From contig JACCSZ010000222.1 in assembly GCA_013812695.1 (NCBI GenBank), forward strand, positions 1-5,437: DNA of 5,437 nt. Direction: 5' to 3'. Source of the stretch: Gemmatimonadales bacterium. Its GTDB lineage: Bacteria > Gemmatimonadota > Gemmatimonadetes > Gemmatimonadales > GWC2-71-9. The position numbers and the translations under genes were made by a program. Numbering within the stretch: the first letter of the stretch is position 1; each line of letters opens with the position of its first letter. Below the pieces are notes generated by a model that worked only from the letters and a program-made list of their open reading frames with translations, had not been told where the DNA came from and did no database searches. This document shows, one piece after another, positions 1 through 5,437 of the stretch.

Positions 1-399
1 AGCGGAGGCCTCCAGTCGGACATCAACGTGACGCCGATGATCGACGTGCTGCTCGTGCTGCTGATCATCTTCATGATCACCCAGCCGCTCTCGCGGATGG
101 CGCTGGACGTACAAGTGCCGCCGCCCGACGAGCCCGTCACCACCAAGACGCCGCCCAGCCAGATCGTGCTCGAGCTGGCCGACGACGGCGGATATTCCAT
201 CAACGGCCAGCCGGTCCCGAAGGACCAGCTGGACACCCAGATCCACGCCATCTACGACCAGCGCCCGGCCAAGCTCCTGTTCATCAAGGCGGGCGCCAAC
301 CGGATCTACCAGGACGTCGTCGAAGCCATGGACGTCGCCCGTGGGGCCGGGGTACAGATCATCGGCTTCACGCCAGAGGAAGCCAGGGCCACGCGCTAG
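1..399 (+). CDS. exbD: ExbD/TolR family biopolymer transport protein (5' end missing)
   Basis: ExbD is the small inner-membrane partner of ExbB. Together they use proton motive force to energise TonB, which drives TonB-dependent outer-membrane receptors. The frame is open from the first base and gives 132 residues before a TAG stop. Given the usual family length of about 130-150, probably only 10-20 residues are missing at the N-terminus. The visible part begins with the family signature INVTPMIDVLLVLLIIFMI (residues 8-26). This contains the single transmembrane helix and Asp15, which matches the proton-relaying Asp of ExbD/TolR. A periplasmic domain of about 100 residues follows, with a typical C-terminal part (YQDVVEAMDVARGAGVQIIGF). 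A GTG lies at base 28, but it falls inside the signature and is not the real start. The next gene, a TonB homologue, supports ExbD over TolR, though the two cannot be separated with certainty by sequence. ExbB is expected to the left. Confidence 0.93.
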   Translation, partial: SGGLQSDINVTPMIDVLLVLLIIFMITQPLSRMALDVQVPPPDEPVTTKTPPSQIVLELADDGGYSINGQPVPKDQLDTQIHAIYDQRPAKLLFIKAGANRIYQDVVEAMDVARGAGVQIIGFTPEEARATR

Positions 400-419
400 A
401 CGGGCGCCGGCTGTAGTGT

Positions 420-454
420 CACGCGCGGGGACCGGACTTCGGTCCCCGCGCGTG
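420..454 (+). terminator. Strong 15-bp hairpin after exbD, terminator-like
   Basis: A perfect inverted repeat pairs bases 420-434 (CACGCGCGGGGACCG) with 440-454, leaving a five-base loop (GACTT). It begins 21 bases after the exbD stop, where an intrinsic terminator is expected. The stem is almost entirely G-C. What follows (CGTTCTCG) is not a true T-run, so this is not a textbook terminator. It may stop or attenuate transcription, or protect the 3' end of the exbD mRNA. Confidence 0.6.
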
Positions 455-459
455 CGTTC

Positions 460-485
460 TCGATCGTGCGTGCAGGGACGATCGA
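460..485. repeat. Second inverted repeat in the exbD-tonB gap
   Basis: TCGATCGT (460-467) is perfectly repeated in inverted form as ACGATCGA (478-485), with a ten-base spacer. It directly follows the 15-bp hairpin. It could form a second weaker stem in the RNA or be a dyad operator for a dimeric regulator of tonB. An 8-bp arm in GC-rich DNA can also arise by chance. Confidence 0.4.
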
Positions 486-522
486 AGCGTCCTTCCGGCC
501 AGAGCGGCCGCATCGCGCCGGT

Positions 523-528
523 TATCTT
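523..528 (+). promoter_or_regulatory. Possible -10 element before tonB (weak)
   Basis: TATCTT lies in the only short A/T-rich patch of the gap (GTTATCTTAC, 521-530) and matches TATAAT at four of six positions. I see no convincing -35 box 16-18 bases upstream. Transcription from it would begin near base 535, about ten bases before the tonB ATG. That fits the lack of a Shine-Dalgarno sequence there and suggests a leaderless or very short-leader transcript. This is a guess from composition and position. Confidence 0.25.
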
Positions 529-545
529 ACGCTTCCCGAGCACCC

Positions 546-1379
546 ATGCCCATCGAGGGTCTTACGCGCGCGCCAGTTCCTCCCCGCCTCACCCTGCCCG
601 GCTCGCGACGGCGCTATGGCAGCCTCCTCATCTCGGTGCTGGTGCACGTGCTGATCGTGGCGCTGGCGGTGCGGAGCGGCGAGCGGTTGTGGCCCCACAC
701 CTTCGCGCCGGGTGCCATGACGCGCGAGCCCGGCGGCGGCGGCGGTGGCGGGGCATCCGGGGTGACCTATATTACCCTCCCGCCGGCGCCCGAGCCGGTG
801 ATGCCGCGGCGGACGATCGCGGCAGCGCCGGTTCCGCCGATGCGGGTCGAACCCGACCCGACGCCCAGGCCGGCCGTGCCGCCCCCCACTCCGACGCCCG
901 AGGTATCCGCTCCGCCCCCGCCGACGGTCGACACGCAACCACCCGCCCTCGCGCCGGGTAGGACTGATGCGGTCACTGCCTTGGCTCCGGGCGCCGGTCC
1001 CGGGGCCGGCGGCGGCACCGGTGGTGGCGTGGGACAGGGGATCGGCCCGGGACAGGGGCCGGGCGCCGGGCCGGGCGATGGCGGCGGCGGGGAGGGTGGC
1101 GCGATCCGCCCGCCCGAGCTCCGCGACCTGGCCTTTCCGTTCGACACGCCGCCCAAGGAACTGCGGGGCGCATCGCTGGCGGTCACCTTCTGGGTGCGGG
1201 TCGACGGCCAGGTGGAGCGCTACGCGGTCGAGCCGGTCATCGGCGACCGCGACTACGCCCGCAAGTTCGACGAAGTGATCAGGGCGTTCCGGTTCACGCC
1301 GGCCCGCGCGCCGGACGGCAGGCGGGTGGCGGGCACGACGACGGTCACCTTCACGCTGCCCGGCAAGCGCAGCTCGTAG
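546..1379 (+). CDS. tonB: TonB-family energy transducer
   Basis: TonB is anchored in the inner membrane by its N-terminus, spans the periplasm and pulls on TonB-dependent receptors using energy from ExbB/ExbD. The 277-residue protein has the full layout: a short basic cytoplasmic stretch (RRR at 21-23), one transmembrane helix (about 25-43), a seven-glycine run (63-69), a proline-rich linker (about 79-148), a Gly/Ala-rich linker (about 149-186), and a C-terminal TonB domain (about 198-272). That domain includes the typical VRVDGQVE and FRFTPA..PDGRRVAGTTTVTFTL segments. Ser30 and His34 in the helix have the same four-residue spacing as the functionally important Ser16/His20 of E. coli TonB. 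The ATG at 546 is chosen because it gives the complete N-terminus; no Shine-Dalgarno sequence precedes it. exbD lies upstream and the permease starts 20 bases downstream. The glycine-rich second linker is less usual than the Pro/Lys/Glu linker of enterobacterial TonB. Confidence 0.88.
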   Translation: MPIEGLTRAPVPPRLTLPGSRRRYGSLLISVLVHVLIVALAVRSGERLWPHTFAPGAMTREPGGGGGGGASGVTYITLPPAPEPVMPRRTIAAAPVPPMRVEPDPTPRPAVPPPTPTPEVSAPPPPTVDTQPPALAPGRTDAVTALAPGAGPGAGGGTGGGVGQGIGPGQGPGAGPGDGGGGEGGAIRPPELRDLAFPFDTPPKELRGASLAVTFWVRVDGQVERYAVEPVIGDRDYARKFDEVIRAFRFTPARAPDGRRVAGTTTVTFTLPGKRSS

Positions 1380-1390
1380 CTTCCCCCATT

Positions 1391-1395
1391 GAGGA
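1391..1395 (+). promoter_or_regulatory. Ribosome binding site of the permease
   Basis: GAGGA lies four bases before the ATG at 1400, rather close but usable. It supports that start and lies entirely in the 20-base gap after the tonB stop, which favours translation from a tonB-permease transcript. It is the clearest Shine-Dalgarno sequence in the window. Confidence 0.5.
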
Positions 1396-1399
1396 CGTC

Positions 1400-2935
1400 A
1401 TGAACCGGCTCTTCCTCCGGAAATCGGTGCAGGACTGTGAGAACGACCTCCAGGAGCGCGGCGGGCTCAAACGCTCGCTCGGCAAGTGGCACCTCACGTC
1501 CCTTGGCGTCGGCGCGACGATCGGCGCCGGGATCTTCGCCACGACGGGCACCGCCATCGTGGGCGATCCGCTGCGGCCCGGAGCCGGTCCGGCCATCGTG
1601 CTCTCGTTCCTGCTGACCGCGCTCACCTGCGGATTCGCCGCGCTCTGCTACGCGGAGTTCGCGGCGATGGTGCCGATCGCCGGCTCGGCGTACACCTACG
1701 CCTACGCGTCCCTCGGCGAGCTGGTGGCCTGGATCATCGGGTGGGACCTGATCATCGAGTACGCGGTCGGGAACATCGGCGTCGCCATCGGATGGTCCGG
1801 CTACTTCCGGGAGTTGCTGAGCCACTTCGGGCTCGCGATGCCCGCCTGGCTCGCGACCGACTTCCGATCGGCTGGTCTCGCGGCCGAGGCGGTGGCGGGG
1901 GGCGCGACCGATGCCGCCAACCTGTACCTCGCGTCGGCCCTGTCCAGCGCGCCCGAGCTCTTCGGTGTCCGCTTCATCGCCAATCTTCCGGCCTTTCTCA
2001 TCGTCTGCCTGATCACCGTGGTGCTCGTGCTCGGCATCAAGGAGAGCGCGAACTCGAACAACGCGATGGTGGTGCTCAAGATCGCCATCATCCTGTTCTT
2101 CTGCGCGGTGGGCAGCACGCTGATCCGCCCGGAGAACTGGAACAATCCGGCCACCGGCGGCTTCGCGCCGAACGGGTTTGCCGGCATCAGCGCCGGCGCG
2201 GCGATCATCTTTTTCAGCTACATCGGCTTCGACGCCACCAGCACCGCGGCCGAGGAGGCGAAGGATCCCGCGCGCGACATGCCGTTCGGGATCATCATGA
2301 GCCTGGTGGTGTGCACGGTGCTCTACATCGTGCTGGCCCTGGTCATGACCGGGATGGCGCCCTGGCAGAAGCTGGGCACGGCGGAGCCGATGATCACGGC
2401 CCTGGCGTCCGCCGAGGGCTCGCCGAGACTGATCGCGATCTCGCGGTTCATCGTCTCGCTGGGCGCGGTCATCGCCATGAGCAGCGTGCTGCTGGTCTTT
2501 CAGCTCGGGCAGCCACGGATCTTCATGTCGATGGCGCGCGATGGCCTGCTGCCGCCGTTTCTGGCGCGGGTGCACCCGAAGTTCAAGACGCCTTACATCG
2601 GCACCATCATCACCGGGCTGTTCGTCGCCACGTTCGCGGCGTTCGCCAACATCGCCGAGGTGGTGGACCTGACCAACATCGGCACCCTGTTCGCCTTCGT
2701 GCTGGTGTCGGCGGGGGTGATCGTCCTGCGGAAGGTCGAGCCCGACCGCGTCCGCCCGTTCCGCGCACCCTGGGTGCCGGTCACGCCGATGATCTCGATC
2801 GTGACGTGCCTCTACCTCATGTGGCAGTTGCCGGCGCTGACGTGGATTCGGTTCGGGATCTGGCTGCTGCTGGGACTGGTCGTGTACTTCCTCTACGGTA
2901 TGCGGCACAGCCGCTTGGCGGCACGGAGGGAGTGA
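1400..2935 (+). CDS. APC superfamily amino acid permease, cationic amino acid transporter (CAT) type
   Basis: This inner-membrane secondary transporter most likely brings amino acids into the cell by proton symport. The 511-residue length is in the normal range for bacterial CAT-like permeases. About 12 hydrophobic helices are visible. Residues 36-46 (GVGATIGAGIF) form the unwound segment of helix 1 that binds the substrate carboxylate in APC proteins. Residues 86-104 (EFAAMVPIAGSAYTYAYAS) are the conserved helix 2-3 region. FFSYIGFDATSTAAEEAKDP (271-290) is the helix 6 signature of the CAT group. Residues 370-399 carry the family loop GQPRIFMSMARDGLLPPF ending in KFKTPY. The overall pattern closely resembles Bacillus YfnA-type permeases. 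The stretch between helix 3 and the next clear helix (about 140-192) is longer than I recall for that group. The substrate cannot be read from sequence. It probably shares a transcript with tonB and ends 18 bases before the converging kinase stop codon. Confidence 0.93.
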   Translation: MNRLFLRKSVQDCENDLQERGGLKRSLGKWHLTSLGVGATIGAGIFATTGTAIVGDPLRPGAGPAIVLSFLLTALTCGFAALCYAEFAAMVPIAGSAYTYAYASLGELVAWIIGWDLIIEYAVGNIGVAIGWSGYFRELLSHFGLAMPAWLATDFRSAGLAAEAVAGGATDAANLYLASALSSAPELFGVRFIANLPAFLIVCLITVVLVLGIKESANSNNAMVVLKIAIILFFCAVGSTLIRPENWNNPATGGFAPNGFAGISAGAAIIFFSYIGFDATSTAAEEAKDPARDMPFGIIMSLVVCTVLYIVLALVMTGMAPWQKLGTAEPMITALASAEGSPRLIAISRFIVSLGAVIAMSSVLLVFQLGQPRIFMSMARDGLLPPFLARVHPKFKTPYIGTIITGLFVATFAAFANIAEVVDLTNIGTLFAFVLVSAGVIVLRKVEPDRVRPFRAPWVPVTPMISIVTCLYLMWQLPALTWIRFGIWLLLGLVVYFLYGMRHSRLAARRE

Positions 2936-2950
2936 CCGAGGAGGACAAAC

Positions 2951-2981
2951 GAGTCACCCTGGGCTCCGCTCAGGGTGACTC
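2951..2981 (-). repeat. Palindromic intergenic repeat, copy A
   Basis: Read on the minus strand, bases 2979-2963 are GTCACCCTGAGCGGAGC. This matches copy B (5407-5423) at 16 of 17 positions, in the opposite orientation. The whole 31-base element is a near-perfect palindrome. The type resembles the GTCA(C/T)CCTGAGCGCAGCGAAGG elements that I recall between genes of many environmental bacteria. Here it is not purely intergenic: it overlaps the 3' end of the kinase gene and encodes its last eight residues (SHPERSPG) and the TGA stop. Confidence 0.6.
2951..2981 (-). terminator. Hairpin between converging genes, possible two-way terminator
   Basis: GAGTCACCCTG (2951-2961) pairs perfectly with CAGGGTGACTC (2971-2981). 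Inner G-T, G-C and C-G pairs extend the stem to about 14 pairs with a three-base loop. It lies at the meeting point of the permease and the kinase. On the minus strand it is followed by GTTTGTCC, a weak T-rich stretch; on the plus strand no T-run follows. Termination is therefore more plausible for the symporter-kinase operon, although the stem includes the kinase stop codon. Confidence 0.5.
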
Positions 2982-3880
2982 CCCGCCACCCGACCTGCCA
3001 GTCTGATCGCCCCTTCGACCGCGTCCACCGGCGCTTCGACCGGGCTGAGGGCCGCCTGCTCGCCCAGGCGGGCGAGTACGCTGCGGCGAAGAGGTCCATC
3101 CGTCGACAGCAGCCCGCCCGCGATCGCCACGCCCACCGGCGGCTCGACCTCCATGACCGACAGCAGGCAGATCGCGAGCTGCGTCAGCTCCCGCGCCGCA
3201 TAGTCCGCGATGCCTTGCGCGAGCGGGTCGCCATGCACCGCGACCTCGAGCACGTGCGGGGCCAGCGCCGCCACCTCTGCGGGCGACGCGCCCGCCGCCC
3301 AGCGCACCAGCGCATCGAAATTCTCGGAGCGCGACGCGTCGAGCACGCGCTGACTCAGCGCGGTGCGTGGGCTCCGGCCATCGCTCGCGCGGCTGACCGC
3401 GCCGAGCGCCGCGCGCCCGATGGCGTAACCACTGCCTTCGTCGCCCATCTGCCAGCCGTACCCACCCATCCGGTGGTGGGCGCCCGTCCGGTCGCGGCCC
3501 ACCGCCACGCTGCCGGTGCCGGCGCTCACGACGATGCCCGCGCCCTCGTCGAACGCGGCGGCCAGCGCCAGCTCGATGTCGGTGGTGATCACGATCGTGG
3601 GCGCCAGGTTCTCGGATTGCAGCGCCCGCTTGAGCTCCTCGCGCTCGAGCTCACGGCCCGCGCCGGCCGCCCCGACGTACAACAGGTCGCCCGTGAGGCG
3701 GCCGGTGCCGGCGAGCGCCTGCCGGACGGTTTCCGCGATCACCGCGGCCGACGCGAGCGCGCGGCCCGGACGCAACGCCGCGCCCGCGCCTTCCGCCCGC
3801 GCCACGATGCGCTGGCCATCGGAGACTCCGACCGCAGTCTTGCTGCCGCCGACGTCGGCGCCGATCAGGATCCGGGTCAC
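2954..3880 (-). CDS. BadF/BadG/BcrA/BcrD-type sugar kinase, probable N-acetylglucosamine (amino sugar) kinase
   Basis: This is a cytoplasmic kinase of the ASKHA fold that most likely phosphorylates an amino sugar with ATP. The 308-residue protein starts with GADVGGSKT (7-15, phosphate-1 loop). It continues with VGAAGAGRE (69-77), TTDIELALAAAF (99-110, where Asp101 is the likely catalytic base), VVSAGTGSVAVG (117-128, phosphate-2), GGYGWQMGDEGSGYAIG (139-155, characteristic of the NAGK group) and VAIAGGLL (251-258, adenosine site). The GTG start at 3880 is chosen because it begins just before the phosphate-1 loop and overlaps the symporter stop as GTGA. The frame stays open farther upstream, but that extension only shadows the symporter. 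GlcNAc, MurNAc, glucosamine or a related sugar are possible substrates; the family alone does not decide. The last eight codons lie in a palindromic repeat and give a tail (SHPERSPG) that seems unrelated to the fold. Confidence 0.9.
   Translation of the reverse strand: MTRILIGADVGGSKTAVGVSDGQRIVARAEGAGAALRPGRALASAAVIAETVRQALAGTGRLTGDLLYVGAAGAGRELEREELKRALQSENLAPTIVITTDIELALAAAFDEGAGIVVSAGTGSVAVGRDRTGAHHRMGGYGWQMGDEGSGYAIGRAALGAVSRASDGRSPRTALSQRVLDASRSENFDALVRWAAGASPAEVAALAPHVLEVAVHGDPLAQGIADYAARELTQLAICLLSVMEVEPPVGVAIAGGLLSTDGPLRRSVLARLGEQAALSPVEAPVDAVEGAIRLAGRVAGSHPERSPG
3877..3880 (-). other. Four-base stop/start overlap of symporter and kinase genes
   Basis: On the minus strand GTGA holds both the GTG start of the kinase and the TGA stop of the symporter. 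No good Shine-Dalgarno sequence is visible just upstream, only GACGGA very close to the GTG. The kinase is therefore probably translated by ribosomes terminating on the symporter gene, which would tie the two protein levels together. Confidence 0.85.
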
Positions 3881-5376
3881 GGTCCGTCTACCGGCGGGGA
3901 GGGAGAGGGTGCACGGTCCGGAAGATAGCTGAGCAACATCCCGGTGCCGACCGCCAGCAGCGTGCCGAGCGGCACGTACCAGGGCCAGGCCAGACGTCCC
4001 ACCGGCTCGAGCCACTCGAGTCCCGACGCCGTGGCAATGCGCCGGGCGAAGATCACCACCAACATGACGGCGACGGTCACACCCACGGCGCCGACGACAT
4101 CCCGCCCCCGCGCCCGCGGCCACCGTCCCGCCAGGAAGTAGGTGCCCAGCAGCGGTCCGTAGGTCACCGAGGCGATCGAGAGCGCCAGCACGACCACCGG
4201 CGTCTGTCCCCCACCGGCGGTCGCGTGGAAGAGGAGTGCGCCGCCGATCAGCGCCAGGGCCCACACGGCTGAGATCAGACGTCCGACCTTGAGAAGGTGC
4301 TGCGGATCGCGCCGGCCGGTCCACGAGGCGTAGAGGTCGTGGGTGGCCGAGGAGGCCAGCGAGTTGATCGCCGAGCTATGGGTGCCCATTGCCGCGGCGA
4401 GGATCCCGGCGATGACGAGGCCCGCCAGGCCCGCGGGCAGATGGTTGACCACGAACGCCGGGAAGAGCTGGTCGCTCGGCGTGTCGGCGGGGGCGAGGCC
4501 GGCGGCCCAGATCGCCGAGCCGACCAGGAGGAAGAGGGTGAACTGCAGCATCACCATGACGCCGGAGCCGATCAGCGCCACGCGCGCGTCGCCGAGCGAG
4601 CGGGTGGCGAGGAGGCGCTGCACGATCAGGTGATCCGCGCCGTGCGAGGCCGCTGACAAGAGCGCGCCCCCGACGATGCCGCTCAGGAGCGTGTACGGCG
4701 TCGTCAGGCTCGGCTCGAGCTCGAGGAGGCGGAGCTTGCCGGCCGCCCGCGCCAGGCCCAGCGCCTCCGACGCGCCGCCCGCCAGGTTCCAGGCGATGAG
4801 CAGCGCCCCCACGCCGCCGGCGAGGTAGACGGAGAGCTGCAGCACGTCCGTCCAGACCACCGCCTTAAAGCCGCCGAACCAGGTGTAGATCATCGTCACC
4901 ACGCCCATGACGACGATGGCCGTCGACACGCTCCAGCCGGTGATCAGCGCGAGCGGGATGGCGCTCGCGAACACCCGGACCGCGTCGCCCAGGAACCGGG
5001 ACACCAGGAAAATGAGCGAGGTGAGCCGGCGGGTGCCCACACCGAAGCGCGACTCCAGCCGCGCATAGGCAGTCTCCTGGTCGCCCCGGAAATAGCCCGG
5101 CAAGAGCCACCGCGCCACCGCGATGCGCCCGATCAGGTAACCTACCGTGAGCTGCAGAAACGTCAGATCGCCGCGGGCCCCGATACCGGGAATCGAGATG
5201 ACGGTGAGAGCGGAGGTCTCGGTGGCGACGATCGAAAGCAGGATCGCCCAGGAGGGGAGGTCCCGCGCGCCGAGGAAGTAGTCGGTGGCGCTCCGCTGGT
5301 GGCGCGACACCCAGAGCCCCACGCCCAGCGTGAAGGCGAAGTACAACCCGACGATGGTAAGGTCGAGCGTGTGCAT
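3877..5376 (-). CDS. Sodium:solute symporter (SSS family), probable sugar importer
   Basis: This inner-membrane transporter uses the sodium gradient to import a small solute. The 499-residue protein has about 13 hydrophobic helices and clear SSS features. These are the start MHTLDLTIVGLYFAFTLGVGLWVSR, the segment TDYFLGARDLPSWAILLSIVATETSA split across helix 2 (31-56), the GGFKAVVWTDVLQ motif (168-180), and the Ser/Thr-rich helix AAAMGTHSSAINSLASSATHDLY (327-349), which in this family contributes to the sodium site. The C-terminus is a short Pro/Ser tail. The ATG at 5376 is the first start codon in this frame inside the window and matches the family N-terminus, although the frame stays open to the right edge. 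No Shine-Dalgarno sequence precedes it. Coupling to an amino-sugar kinase suggests that the substrate is a free amino sugar, as in MurT/MurK-type salvage. Proline, pantothenate or other SSS substrates are less likely in this context. Confidence 0.92.
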   Translation of the reverse strand: MHTLDLTIVGLYFAFTLGVGLWVSRHQRSATDYFLGARDLPSWAILLSIVATETSALTVISIPGIGARGDLTFLQLTVGYLIGRIAVARWLLPGYFRGDQETAYARLESRFGVGTRRLTSLIFLVSRFLGDAVRVFASAIPLALITGWSVSTAIVVMGVVTMIYTWFGGFKAVVWTDVLQLSVYLAGGVGALLIAWNLAGGASEALGLARAAGKLRLLELEPSLTTPYTLLSGIVGGALLSAASHGADHLIVQRLLATRSLGDARVALIGSGVMVMLQFTLFLLVGSAIWAAGLAPADTPSDQLFPAFVVNHLPAGLAGLVIAGILAAAMGTHSSAINSLASSATHDLYASWTGRRDPQHLLKVGRLISAVWALALIGGALLFHATAGGGQTPVVVLALSIASVTYGPLLGTYFLAGRWPRARGRDVVGAVGVTVAVMLVVIFARRIATASGLEWLEPVGRLAWPWYVPLGTLLAVGTGMLLSYLPDRAPSPSPPVDGP

Positions 5377-5406
5377 CCGCGGAGGTGGCGGGGGTAGGGC
5401 AGCGGG

Positions 5407-5437
5407 GTCACCCTGAGCGCAGCGAAGGGGGCATGAC
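5407..5437 (+). repeat. Palindromic intergenic repeat, copy B (at window edge)
   Basis: GTCACCCTGAGCGCAGC (5407-5423) matches copy A at 16 of 17 positions, in the opposite orientation. The arms are imperfect: GTCA (5407-5410) pairs with TGAC (5434-5437) and CCCT (5411-5414) with AGGG (5426-5429), leaving GGCA unpaired. The element ends exactly at the window edge and may continue. It lies 30 bases upstream of the symporter start, so it is in the leader or promoter region of that gene. Confidence 0.6.

Noticed and set aside
496..510. Short 5-bp inverted repeat CGGCC...GGCCG in the exbD-tonB gap
   Set aside because: It is too short to be meaningful in DNA this rich in G and C.
732..752. GGC/GGT-rich triplet run as a possible microsatellite
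   Set aside because: It is in frame, encodes the Gly63-69 run of TonB and uses mixed glycine codons, so it reads as protein linker sequence rather than a separate repeat element.
341..961. Plus-strand open frame of 206 codons spanning the exbD end, the gap and the tonB start
   Set aside because: It overlaps two well-supported genes in another frame, and its Arg/Ala-rich product resembles GC-rich noise.
1253..2908. Long open frame of 551 codons on the minus strand, antisense to the permease
   Set aside because: The product is dominated by Arg, His, Asp, Gln and Glu with no recognisable domain, as expected for the shadow of a GC-rich gene. The plus-strand permease explains this region fully.
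1486..3006. Plus-strand open frame of 506 codons overlapping the permease in another frame
   Set aside because: An Arg/His/Gly-rich, low-complexity product with no domain; a shadow of the permease.
2975..3928. Plus-strand open frame of 317 codons antisense to the kinase
   Set aside because: The Arg/His-rich product has no known motif, and the minus-strand kinase has several conserved motifs in order.
3881..4324. Extension of the kinase frame upstream to an ATG at 4324, adding 148 residues
   Set aside because: The added part only overlaps the symporter gene in another frame and has no domain. The GTG at 3880 directly precedes the conserved phosphate-1 loop and forms the usual GTGA overlap.

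Overview
The window is very GC-rich, and its coding frames strongly favour G or C at the third position. The predicted proteins look like those of a Gram-negative soil or sediment bacterium: a Ton system for the outer membrane, a CAT-type amino acid permease and a sodium:solute symporter. Gemmatimonadota is my best guess, with Acidobacteriota or a similar group possible. This rests on protein style and on an intergenic repeat type, not on a marker gene.

Layout: the window has two gene groups pointing toward each other. On the plus strand (1-2935) are the 3' part of an ExbD/TolR gene (1-399), a 146-base gap with a strong 15-bp hairpin and a second small inverted repeat, a TonB-type energy transducer (546-1379), and, 20 bases later, a CAT-like amino acid permease (1400-2935). 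On the minus strand (5376-2954) are a sodium:solute symporter (SSS family, 5376-3877) and a BadF/BadG-type sugar kinase of the N-acetylglucosamine kinase group (3880-2954). These two overlap by four bases (GTGA) and are almost certainly translationally coupled. The groups meet tail to tail: the permease and kinase stop codons are 18 bases apart, and a palindromic repeat sits at the junction. That repeat supplies the last eight codons and the stop codon of the kinase. A second copy of the same repeat family, in the opposite orientation, lies just upstream of the symporter at the right edge.

How the genes work together: ExbD and TonB are parts of the inner-membrane machine that uses proton motive force to drive TonB-dependent outer-membrane receptors; ExbB is expected to the left of the window. 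The symporter-kinase pair looks like a sugar salvage module: ion-coupled import of an unphosphorylated sugar, then phosphorylation in the cytoplasm. The kinase family points to an amino sugar (GlcNAc, or MurNAc as in MurT/MurK-type peptidoglycan salvage). The substrate is inferred.

I see no tRNA, rRNA, CRISPR array, transposase or phage gene. I do not see a clearly new biological system. The most notable items are the repeat that forms the end of a gene, the inverted repeat pair around the salvage operon, and the possible amino-sugar or cell-wall salvage role.
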